NCBI GenBank assembly: GCA_016212105.1
Contig: JACRHJ010000017.1
Span: 1 to 32,887, forward strand
DNA: 32,887 bases
DNA from: Nitrospirota bacterium
Lineage (GTDB): Bacteria; Nitrospirota; JACRHJ01
Reading direction: 5' to 3'
Shown: piece after piece, positions 26,496-32,887 of the stretch
Layout of the letters: every line of letters starts with the position of its first letter
How positions within the stretch are numbered: position 1 is the first letter of the stretch
Notes under the pieces: model-generated
What the model saw: only the letters and a program-made list of their open reading frames with translations
Told to the model about the DNA's origin: nothing
Database searches by the model: none
Made by a program: the position numbers and the translations under genes

Positions 26496-27035
26496 GTGAA
26501 ATGTTTCCACGGCATTCTTATGCTCGTTTTCCTCGGAATCTTCGTCAATTTCGCATCAGCCGCCGAACGCCCGGCGCGCATTGACAAGCCCGAGGATGTC
26601 GTCACCTCGCTTTATCGTGACTTTGGGTGGGAACTCAAGGGATTCCCGCGCGCTGAAGATCTCCTTGTCCGTCAACCGATATCCGTGCTAAAGCGGTACT
26701 TCACGCCAAAGCTGGCTAAACTGATTGTGAAAGATAAACAGGAAGAGGATCGTACCAAAGAGCTTGGGCGCCTGGACTTTGAGATCCTTTGTGGCAGTCA
26801 GGACCCTGATGGTATCAGCAACATCAGAATTGCAAGAAAGACAGGAACTGATATTGTTGCTGTTCTGTACGACCAGAACGGCGGAAAAGATGCGATGACG
26901 ATGGAATTTCATACCATCTATACTCGAAGCGGATGGAGGATATCCGACATCCATTACAAATCCAGAAATACAAATGCATTCCCAGACCCAGAAAAAGACC
27001 TCTCGCTTCTGGAACTACTATCTCTACCAGATTAG
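26496..27035 (+). CDS. Small exported protein, DUF3828-like, function unknown
   Basis: A 179-residue protein from GTG 26496 (GAGG 7 nt upstream). The N-terminus MKCFHGILMLVFLGIFVNFA then SAAERP is a signal peptide with a cleavage site near residue 22. The mature part has an early VTSLYRDFGW helix, YFTPKLAKLIVKDKQEED, and a final ITDIHY-like strand (WRISDIHYKSRN). This pattern recalls DUF3828/lipocalin-like periplasmic proteins. That family call is weak. Base composition is clearly more AT-rich than the neighbours, suggesting recent acquisition or relaxed codon use. No functional residues recognised. Confidence 0.8.
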   Translation: MKCFHGILMLVFLGIFVNFASAAERPARIDKPEDVVTSLYRDFGWELKGFPRAEDLLVRQPISVLKRYFTPKLAKLIVKDKQEEDRTKELGRLDFEILCGSQDPDGISNIRIARKTGTDIVAVLYDQNGGKDAMTMEFHTIYTRSGWRISDIHYKSRNTNAFPDPEKDLSLLELLSLPD

Positions 27036-27072
27036 TTTCTTGGCGAACCGGCCACGCCTGAGACATTTGCAT

Positions 27073-27113
27073 AAAAGTTCTTTGGCCGCTTTCTTACAAG
27101 AAAGCGGGACTTT
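27073..27113 (+). repeat. Family F leader hairpin upstream of leuC
   Basis: AAAAGTTCTTTGGCCGC.. with stem 27086-27107 (CCGCTTTCTT / AAGAAAGCGG), followed by GGGACTTTT. The element ends about 5 nt before the SD (GAGAGG) of leuC. Confidence 0.75.
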
Positions 27114-27129
27114 TCTTGAGAGGTTTATC

Positions 27130-28389
27130 ATGCCCCAGACGCTGGCTGAAAAGCTGATTTCAATGCATGCCGGGAAGGACGTCAAGGCGGGCAAGCTGAC
27201 CGTCGTCAAGGTAGACTTCGCGTACATGCAGGACTGGACCGGGCCGCTCACAGTTGACAAGATACACGAGCTGGGCGGGGCGCTCGCGAAGGACCCGAAC
27301 CGCGCCGCGGTCTTCATAGACCACGCATCGCCTTCTTCCTTCAAGGAGGTCTCGACCGGCCACATAAAGCTGCGCGAGTACGCGAAGGCGTCCGGCTGCC
27401 GGATATTCGACATCGGCGAGGGGGTGTCGCACCTCGTGCTGGGCGAGAAAGTGACGAAGCCGGGGATGCTGATGATAGGCGCGGACTCGCACACATGCCA
27501 GGGCGGCTCTTTCGGCGCGTTCTGCACAGGGATGGGCTCGACCGATGTGGCCGCGGCCATATCCACGGGCGAGACCTGGATGCTCTGCCCGGAAGCGGTC
27601 AGGGTGATAGTCTCCGGACGGCTCCAGCCGGGCGTATACGCAAAGGACGTGATACTCCACCTGATAGGGCGCATCGGCGCGGACGGCGCGACGTACCAGT
27701 CGCTGGAGTTCATGGGCGACACGATAGACGGCATGACACAGACGGGGCGGGTGACAATTTCGTCCATGGCTGTGGAGGCCGGGGCCAAGTGCGGCCTGTT
27801 CGCGTCGGACGACCACACGAGGGACTGGCTCCGTGAGCACGGGCGGGAGGGCGACTACACAGAGATAACGCACGACCCGGACGCGCGGTACGTCCGCACG
27901 ATAGAGATAGACGCGGCGAGGCTTGAGCCGATGGTCTCGTTCCCGCATACCGTGGACAACACGCGTGAGATCACGCACGAGGACTGCAAAGACGTGCCTG
28001 TCCAACAGTGCTACCTCGGCTCGACGACCAACGGGTATTACGAGGACTTCGCGGCGGCGGCGGCGATACTCAAGGGCAAACACATCGCGCCGGGTACGCG
28101 GCTGGTCATAACTCCGGGCACCAAGACCGTATACAGGAAGATGATGGAGACCGGGCTGTTCGAGGTATTCCTCGACGCGGGCGGGGTCATCAACTCGCCT
28201 GGCTGCGGGGCATGCCCGGGGAGCCATACCGGGATACTCGGAGACGGCGAGAACTGCGTCGCGTCCATCAACAGGAACTTCAAGGCGCGGATGGGGAACC
28301 CGAACGCGTTCGTGTACCTGGCCTCGCCCGCGACGGTCGCGGCCTCGGCCATTGCGGGACGGCTGGCCGACCCGAGGAGGCACATATGA
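27130..28389 (+). CDS. leuC: LeuC/HacA-type dehydratase large subunit with an altered cluster motif
   Basis: A 419-residue protein of the isopropylmalate/homoaconitate dehydratase family, which isomerises 2-hydroxyacids with a [4Fe-4S] cluster. Active-site features present: GADSHTCQGGSFGAFCTGMG, DH at about 64-65, and the CGAC cluster pair Cys359/Cys362. The third cluster Cys normally lies in GSCTN, but here the motif reads GSTTN with Thr299. The nearest Cys is C294, five residues earlier. ATG 27130 has SD GAGAGG. It overlaps leuD by 4 bp. True substrate is uncertain: isopropylmalate, homocitrate and citrate-like acids are all possible for the family. Confidence 0.86.
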   Translation: MPQTLAEKLISMHAGKDVKAGKLTVVKVDFAYMQDWTGPLTVDKIHELGGALAKDPNRAAVFIDHASPSSFKEVSTGHIKLREYAKASGCRIFDIGEGVSHLVLGEKVTKPGMLMIGADSHTCQGGSFGAFCTGMGSTDVAAAISTGETWMLCPEAVRVIVSGRLQPGVYAKDVILHLIGRIGADGATYQSLEFMGDTIDGMTQTGRVTISSMAVEAGAKCGLFASDDHTRDWLREHGREGDYTEITHDPDARYVRTIEIDAARLEPMVSFPHTVDNTREITHEDCKDVPVQQCYLGSTTNGYYEDFAAAAAILKGKHIAPGTRLVITPGTKTVYRKMMETGLFEVFLDAGGVINSPGCGACPGSHTGILGDGENCVASINRNFKARMGNPNAFVYLASPATVAASAIAGRLADPRRHI

Positions 28390-28877
28390 GCGGGCGGGCA
28401 TGGAAGTTCGGGGACGACATCAGCACCGACCTCATCGCGGCGGGGCGGTACGCCTACCTGCGCACGAACATGCCTGAGCTGACGAAGCACGTCCTCGAGG
28501 ACGCGCGTGACGAGTTCCGGGGCGCGGTCAAGCCGGGCGACTTCGTGGTCGGAGGGCGGAACTTCGGACTGGGGTCGTCGAGGGAGCATGCGCCGACCAT
28601 CATAAAGATGGCGGGCGTCTCCTGCGTCGCGGCGAAGTCGTTCGCGCGCATATTCTTCCGCAACTGCATAAACATCGGCCTGCCCGCGGTGCGCGTGGAC
28701 ACCGACCGGATAGACGAAGGCGACGAGCTTGAGCTTGATTTGAGAGGCGGCGTGCTCCGCGATATAACAAAAGGCATAGAACTTGAGTTCCCGCCGATGC
28801 CCGCCGTGATGACCGACATACTGGAGGCCGGGGGCCTCGTGCCGTACCTGAAGAAGAACAAGGGGTTCGTACTGTAA
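28386..28877 (+). CDS. leuD: LeuD/HacB-type dehydratase small subunit
   Basis: A 163-residue short (archaeal-type) small subunit, forming the swivel domain that closes over the LeuC active site. The N-terminus WKFGDDISTDLIAAGRYAYL leads into the substrate-specificity loop, which reads Y24-L-R-T27. GGRNFGLGSSREHAP (substrate-binding Ser/Arg) and FFRNCINIGLPAV follow. In methanogens YLRT with Arg26 is linked to homoaconitase, while isopropylmalate enzymes carry hydrophobic residues there. The start ATG overlaps the leuC stop (ATGA), so the two are translationally coupled, and pdhA begins directly after its stop. The leuD symbol is by family only. Confidence 0.87.
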   Translation: MSGRAWKFGDDISTDLIAAGRYAYLRTNMPELTKHVLEDARDEFRGAVKPGDFVVGGRNFGLGSSREHAPTIIKMAGVSCVAAKSFARIFFRNCINIGLPAVRVDTDRIDEGDELELDLRGGVLRDITKGIELEFPPMPAVMTDILEAGGLVPYLKKNKGFVL

Positions 28878-29834
28878 ATGGAACGCGACCTGGAACTCTA
28901 CCACAACCTCCGCCTCGTCCGCGAGTTCGAGGGCAGGCTCTCGAAGATGCACCACCAGGGCAGGATACCCGGCGGAGTGTACTCCGGACTCGGACAGGAG
29001 GCGCTCGTCGTCGGCTCGGTCTACGGCCTGGCGCGTGAGGATTTTATTTTTCCGCTGCACAGGGACTTGGGCGCGTTCCTCGTAAAGGGCGTGGACCCCA
29101 GGCTCCTGATGGCGCAGATACTCGGCAAGAAGACGGGGCTGTCCGGCGGGCGGGACTCCTTCCTGCACGCGGGCTCGCTTGCGGACGGAGTCTTCGGCGC
29201 GACATCGATGCTCGCGTCTTCGCTGCCCGTGGCCTGCGGCGTCGCGCTGAAGTTCAAGATGAATGGCGAGCCGAACGTCGTGCTCGCCTTCTTTGGCGAG
29301 GGCGCAAGCTCGCGCGGCGACGTGCACGAGGCGATGAACTTCGCGGGTGTGCAGAGGCTGCCCGTCGTCTTCATCTGCGAGAACAACTTCTATGCCTTTT
29401 CTACGCCGCAGCCGATGGAGATGGCGGTCGAGGACGTCGCCGACCGCGCGGCCGGGTACGGCTTCAAGGGACACGTCTGCAACGGGAACGACCTGTTCGC
29501 GGTGATGCACGAGGTGGGCGCCGCGGTCGAGCTTGCGAGGCGGGGCGGCGGCCCGACCCTCATCGAGTGCAAGACCTACCGGTACTCCGGACACAGCGAG
29601 CACGACACCGCGACCTACCGGACGAAGGACGAGCTGCTGGAATGGGAGTCCCGCGACCCGATATACATGTACGAGTTCTACCTCCAGAAGAAGGGCCACG
29701 ACATGGCCGCGCTCTCGGCGGAGACCGGCGAACGGGTGAAGGCTACTGTCGACGAGGCGGTGAAGTTCGCGGAGGACTCCCCCGACCCCGAAGGGCCGGA
29801 GGCGATGGACGGTTTGTATGCGACGCAGGTGTGA
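28878..29834 (+). CDS. pdhA: 2-oxoacid dehydrogenase E1 component, alpha subunit
   Basis: A 318-residue thiamine-diphosphate-dependent E1 alpha chain. With E1 beta it decarboxylates a 2-oxoacid and acylates the lipoyl group of E2. The TPP/Mg signature runs GEG at 140-142 to ENN at 168-170 (GEGASSRGDVHEAMNFAG). LHRDLGAFL and HAGS (98-100) are conserved, as is SGHSEHDTATYR, the phosphorylation-loop counterpart. It starts immediately after the leuD stop, with AGGGG inside leuD as a probable SD. Pyruvate is the default substrate; acetoin-type E1 alpha is an alternative not separable by eye. Confidence 0.88.
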   Translation: MERDLELYHNLRLVREFEGRLSKMHHQGRIPGGVYSGLGQEALVVGSVYGLAREDFIFPLHRDLGAFLVKGVDPRLLMAQILGKKTGLSGGRDSFLHAGSLADGVFGATSMLASSLPVACGVALKFKMNGEPNVVLAFFGEGASSRGDVHEAMNFAGVQRLPVVFICENNFYAFSTPQPMEMAVEDVADRAAGYGFKGHVCNGNDLFAVMHEVGAAVELARRGGGPTLIECKTYRYSGHSEHDTATYRTKDELLEWESRDPIYMYEFYLQKKGHDMAALSAETGERVKATVDEAVKFAEDSPDPEGPEAMDGLYATQV

Positions 29835-29844
29835 TTTGCTATTG

Positions 29845-30013
29845 CCCGTCATTCCCGCCCCGGCTTTAGGCGTACCGGGGTAAACTCCGGCGGGAATCCA
29901 GGAATTTGTAGGGCGCGACGCCCCCGGCGCGCCGATAATGCAGGGCAGGCACGGGGGCCTGCCCCTACTCTAAGAACAGAAAGGGCCGACACGACGGTCG
30001 GCCCCTACAATTT
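29845..30013. repeat. Long A and C-family repeats between E1 alpha and E1 beta genes
   Basis: An inverted long family A copy (about 29849-29900, CATTCCCGCCCCGGCTTTAG..GGGAATCC), a GTAGGGCGCGACGCCCCC-type hairpin (about 29906-29935), a GGGCAGGCACGGGGGCCTGCCCC palindrome (about 29942-29966) and family C (about 29988-30011). They separate two genes expected to be co-transcribed. Confidence 0.75.
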
Positions 30014-30046
30014 GGATGGCGCAAAAAGATGCGCCAATGAAAGGCA

Positions 30047-31024
30047 ATGGAAACCACCTACATAAAAGCCATCAACGACGCGCTGCGCATCGCCATGCGC
30101 GAGGACGAAAACGTCTTCCTGCTGGGCGAGGACATCGGCGCGCTGGGCGGCGCGTTCAAGGCGACCGAGGGTCTGCTCGACGAGTTCGGCTCCGCGCGCG
30201 TCCTGGACACGCCAATCTCCGAGTCGCTCATAGTCGGCGCGGCTGTCGGCGCGGCGGCGGTCGGCCTGCGGCCCGTGGCCGAGATGCAGTTCGCGGACTT
30301 CGTATCATGCGGCTTCGACCAGGTGGTCAACATGGCCGCGACGCTTCGGTACCGCCACGGGGGTAACGCGAAATGCCCGATGGTCGTGCGCTGCCCTTCG
30401 GGGAGCGGGGTGCGCGGCGGGCTGTTCCACTCCCAGAACCCGGAGGCCTGGTTTACGCGCGTGCCGGGGCTGAAGGTGGTCGCGCCCGCGACCGCGTTCG
30501 ACGCGAAGGGGCTCCTGCTCTCCGCCATTCAGGACGACGACCCGGTGATATACTTCGAGCACAAGTTCCTGTACCGGCGCGTCAAGGAGGACGTGCCCGA
30601 GGCGAGCTACGTCGTGCCGATAGGCAAGGCCGCGCTCCGGATGGAGGGCTCCGACATATCGTTCATAACCTACGGCTCGGCGCTGTACCACTGCCTCGAT
30701 GCGGCGGCGGAGCTTGCGAAGGAGGGCGTGACGTCCGAGGTTCTCGACCTGCGGACTCTGCTCCCGCTCGACAGGGGCGCGATACTCGCCACGGCGAGGA
30801 AGACCGGCAAGGTGCTGATCGTCCACGAGGACCGCTTGACCGGCGGCATAGGCGGCGAGGTCGCGGCGATCATCGCAGAGCACGCGTTCGAGTACCTGGA
30901 CGCGCCCGTGATGCGGCTCGGGATGCGGGACACTCACAATGCGTTCGCGGGGGCGATGGAGGAGTATATACTGCCGTCCAGGGAGAAGGTTCTGGCGGCG
31001 GGGAGGAAGTTGGCGGGGTATTAG
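30047..31024 (+). CDS. pdhB: 2-oxoacid dehydrogenase E1 component, beta subunit
   Basis: A 325-residue transketolase-like E1 beta chain. The N-terminus YIKAINDALRIAMREDENVF leads into LLGEDIGALGGAFKATEGL. DTPISESLIVGAAVGAA includes the conserved Glu that activates TPP (E59). FADFVSCGFDQVVNMAA and the C-terminal swivel domain with VLDLRTLLPLD and HEDRLTGGIGGEVAA are intact. A 212-bp repeat-filled gap separates it from E1 alpha. The gene two places downstream of its next neighbour is E2. It has a short AAAGG SD. Substrate as for E1 alpha. Confidence 0.9.
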   Translation: METTYIKAINDALRIAMREDENVFLLGEDIGALGGAFKATEGLLDEFGSARVLDTPISESLIVGAAVGAAAVGLRPVAEMQFADFVSCGFDQVVNMAATLRYRHGGNAKCPMVVRCPSGSGVRGGLFHSQNPEAWFTRVPGLKVVAPATAFDAKGLLLSAIQDDDPVIYFEHKFLYRRVKEDVPEASYVVPIGKAALRMEGSDISFITYGSALYHCLDAAAELAKEGVTSEVLDLRTLLPLDRGAILATARKTGKVLIVHEDRLTGGIGGEVAAIIAEHAFEYLDAPVMRLGMRDTHNAFAGAMEEYILPSREKVLAAGRKLAGY

Positions 31025-31026
31025 CC

Positions 31027-31797
31027 GTGGCTGCTGAATTCGACAAATTTATAGGAATAGATTATAGTGGGGCTAAGACACCCGAGAGTCGATTAGGCGG
31101 TCTGCGGGTATATATGGCTGAATCTGGTTCAGTACCTCACGAGATAAGGCCTCTTTCGACTCCTCAAACGCTCAATTGGACTCGTAATGAATTGGCTCAT
31201 TGGTTGGTTGCATTGGTATCTAAAAACGAAAACGTAGTTATCGGTATTGACCACTGCTTCTCATTTCCCAAGAGCTACATGGAGCGATATAAAATCGGCA
31301 CATGGAATGTATTTCTGGAAGATTTTCAGAGCAACTGGCCCACTGATACGCCTGAAGCTACTGTTGAATTCCTGAGAGCAAATAATTCAAGGACTGGCAA
31401 TCCTGGCGAGTTTAGATTGTGTGAGCGTTGGACATCGTCCGCAAAAAGTGTCTTTCAATTTGATGTTCAGGGAAGTGTCGCAAAGTCATCTCATGCCGGA
31501 ATTGCATGGTTGCACTACATCCGCCGTCAAGCAGGCCAGAAAATTCACTTTTGGCCGTTTGATGGCTGGCAAGTACCTGATGGGAAGTCGTTGATAACAG
31601 AGGTGTATCCATCAATATTTAGAAAACGATACCCAAAGGAATGCCCGACGAGCGACCAGCAAGATGCCTATAGCGTTGCGCGCTGGTTAGAAGAGACCAG
31701 TAGACGAGGATTGCTTGAACGTTACCTTCAGCCGCCGTTGACACAAGAAGAACAGGACATAGCAAATATAGAGGGTTGGATATTAGGGGTAACGTAG
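31027..31797 (+). CDS. DUF429-like RNase H-fold protein, AT-rich
   Basis: A 256-residue protein from GTG 31027, 2 bp after the pdhB stop, with only a weak SD (possible coupling). FIGIDYSGAK (8-17) and VIGIDHCFSFP supply two Asp, ITEVYPSIFRKRYP a Glu, and DQQDAYSVARWLEE more Asp. This order resembles the DUF429/RNase H-like nuclease fold (D, D, E, D). Activity is unknown. AT content is far higher than in pdhB or E2 and codon use differs, so it is probably an acquired gene inserted into the dehydrogenase operon. It could belong to a defence or DNA-repair module, but no partner is visible. Confidence 0.75.
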   Translation: MAAEFDKFIGIDYSGAKTPESRLGGLRVYMAESGSVPHEIRPLSTPQTLNWTRNELAHWLVALVSKNENVVIGIDHCFSFPKSYMERYKIGTWNVFLEDFQSNWPTDTPEATVEFLRANNSRTGNPGEFRLCERWTSSAKSVFQFDVQGSVAKSSHAGIAWLHYIRRQAGQKIHFWPFDGWQVPDGKSLITEVYPSIFRKRYPKECPTSDQQDAYSVARWLEETSRRGLLERYLQPPLTQEEQDIANIEGWILGVT

Positions 31798-31811
31798 CTA
31801 TGCGTTTATCT

Positions 31812-32018
31812 GTCGTCCCGACCGAAGTGGAGGGACCCACAGTTGATTTGCGTTTTCCCATAGATGTTCAAGGTCAACGGCGGATCCTTCGCTCCGCTCA
31901 GGATGACAGGCAAAGTCGCTGGATTCCCGCCATCGCGGGAATGACATTCGGCGGGCGGGAGGCAAAATCATACTCCCCTCCCCTCGCGGGTGGGGCTGGG
32001 GGAGGGGGATTCCCCACA
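31812..32018. repeat. Family H arm, short A and family D elements
   Basis: Family H arm (31812-31846, GTCGTCCCGACCGAAGTGGA) matches both arms of the inverted repeat at 12608-12770. A CTTCGCTCCGCTCAGGATGA segment (31889-31908), short family A (31919-31945) and family D (31974-32010) follow. Confidence 0.75.
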
Positions 32019-32027
32019 CCTTAATAA

Positions 32028-32402
32028 ATGACAATCAAGCCAAACACCCACATAGCAAAGGAGCTGAGAAAGAACTCCACCATTGCCGAAAGCTTGTTGT
32101 GGAACCGCCTTCGGCTAAAGCAAATGGAAGGTCTGAAATTCAAAAGACAGCAACCGATAGACAACTACATCGTCGACTTCGTCTGCCTTGAGAAGCGGTT
32201 GATAATCGAGCTTGACGGCGGACAGCACTCCGCCGACGTGGACGGCGAGAGGGACGTATATCTTACTGGAAATGGATTAAAAGTGTTGCGGTTTTGGAAT
32301 AACGAGATATTCGAGAATATGAACGGGGTATTGGAAACAATAAGGATGGAATGCATTAATCCCCCTCCCCTTAGTCCCCTCCCGCGAGGGGAGGGGAGAT
32401 AA
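32028..32402 (+). CDS. DUF559 family endonuclease-like protein with repeat-derived C-terminus
   Basis: A 124-residue protein. The DUF559 signature is clear: [55 protein letters not shown], and [20 protein letters not shown]. The fold is that of Vsr/PD-(D/E)XK endonucleases; D51 and the E-x-D (about 62-64) are likely catalytic. DUF559 genes are often accessory and mobile. The final dozen residues ([13 protein letters not shown]) are encoded by a family D repeat and its TAA is the stop, so the native C-terminus was replaced or extended. SD is not obvious. Whether it cuts DNA is unknown. Confidence 0.85.
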   Translation: MTIKPNTHIAKELRKNSTIAESLLWNRLRLKQMEGLKFKRQQPIDNYIVDFVCLEKRLIIELDGGQHSADVDGERDVYLTGNGLKVLRFWNNEIFENMNGVLETIRMECINPPPLSPLPRGEGR

Positions 32403-32700
32403 AGGGCATCCTCTCCCGCGAGGGGGGGCATGAAAGACGCGCTGACGACATAAGTTTTAGGGCATCCTCTCCCGCGAGTGGGGGCATGAAAGACGCGCTG
32501 ACGACATAAGTTTCAGGGCATCCCTTTCCGCGAGGGGAGGGGAGATAAGAGGGCGACCCCTCTCGGCAGCGGAGCGGGGATTATAGCAGGAGGCGGGCCG
32601 CGTTAACCCACTCCACACGCGCGAAATAAACTCATACCCCCTCTCCTTGCTGGAGAAAATCATACTCCCCTCCCCTCGCGGGAGGGGTTGGGGGAGGGGG
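32358..32700. repeat. Family D copies and a 56-bp tandem repeat before the E2 gene
   Basis: Family D (32358-32399) forms the end of the DUF559 gene. Two 56-bp units (32404-32459 and 32460-32515) plus a partial third (from 32516) share GGGCATCCTCTCCCGCGAG and GGCATGAAAGACGCGCTGA. Another D copy lies at 32660-32700. No gene seen in the gap 32403-32735. Confidence 0.85.
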
Positions 32701-32735
32701 ATTCCCCTCATCAACCATGCACAACGGGTGCCAAA

Positions 32736-32887
32736 ATGACCGACGTCATAATGCCGCAGATGGGCGAGAGCATCGCCGAGGGTACGATAGCCGTCTGGCT
32801 GGTCGAGGTCGGCGGATACGTCGAGGCCGACCAGCCGCTCGTGCAGGTCACGACGGACAAGGCGGACGTGGACATACCGTCCCCGGC
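32736..32887 (+). CDS. 2-oxoacid dehydrogenase E2 (dihydrolipoamide acyltransferase), N-terminal lipoyl domain, partial
   Basis: ATG 32736, open at the window edge, 50 residues visible. The sequence MTDVIMPQMGESIAEGTI.. with TTDKADVDIPSP is a biotinyl/lipoyl domain. K42 within DKA is the lipoylation site. E2 forms the complex core, accepts the acyl group from E1 and passes it to CoA. It completes the E1 alpha/E1 beta set upstream. The rest of the protein (E1/E3-binding and catalytic domains) is outside the window, so acyl specificity cannot be judged. No strong SD is seen (GGGTGCCAAA). Confidence 0.88.
   Translation, partial: MTDVIMPQMGESIAEGTIAVWLVEVGGYVEADQPLVQVTTDKADVDIPSP

Noticed and set aside
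27073..27129. N-terminal extension of LeuC reading SSLAAFLQESGTF
   Set aside because: This peptide is only the translation of the family F hairpin. The same peptide appears before AddA and, out of frame, before the Nramp-like gene.

Overview
The window is a high-GC bacterial chromosome segment, most likely from a Deltaproteobacteria/Desulfobacterota-type organism. The phylum is my inference. It rests on a seven-gene ATP synthase operon lacking a and c subunit genes, an AtpF with a secretory-looking N-terminus beside a separate b' subunit, a tandem-domain c-type cytochrome, an AddAB-type nuclease, and intergenic DNA packed with short dispersed palindromes.

Layout. (1) 1-699, minus: start of an exported cytochrome with three CxxCH domains, open at the window edge, behind a long AT-rich leader with two good sigma70-type promoters. 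(2) 1303-7688, minus: atpF'-F-H-A-G-D-C with its promoter and intrinsic terminator. (3) 8291-11243, plus: a soluble MgtE_N/CBS protein and an atypical Nramp-fold transporter. (4) 11450-12402, plus: mtgA, apparently leaderless. (5) 12872-17697, minus: a CcdA/DsbD-like membrane protein, a cold-shock protein with long leader and terminator, ftsK and purE. (6) 18010-25555, plus: addB (apparently leaderless) and addA, both carrying in-frame peptide inserts that read like the intergenic repeats. (7) 25805-27035, plus: a SlyD-like FKBP isomerase and a small exported protein. (8) 27130-32887, plus: a LeuC/LeuD-type dehydratase and E1 alpha, then E1 beta, an AT-rich DUF429-like gene, a DUF559 gene, and the lipoyl domain of an E2, cut by the window end.

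How the genes fit together. The ATP synthase block gives F1 plus the stator arms, so the a and c subunits must be encoded elsewhere. The MgtE_N/CBS protein is probably a cytosolic sensor or partner for the neighbouring transporter. AddA and AddB form one recombination helicase-nuclease. E1 alpha, E1 beta and E2 form a 2-oxoacid dehydrogenase co-transcribed with the dehydratase subunits. Two probable newcomer genes and several repeats now separate E1 beta from E2.

The most unusual feature is the repeats. At least eight short palindromic families (called A to H below) fill nearly every intergenic gap, nest inside each other, enter the coding sequences of addA, addB and the DUF559 gene, and in places seem to act as terminators or leader hairpins. 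No tRNA, rRNA, CRISPR array or intact insertion sequence was seen.
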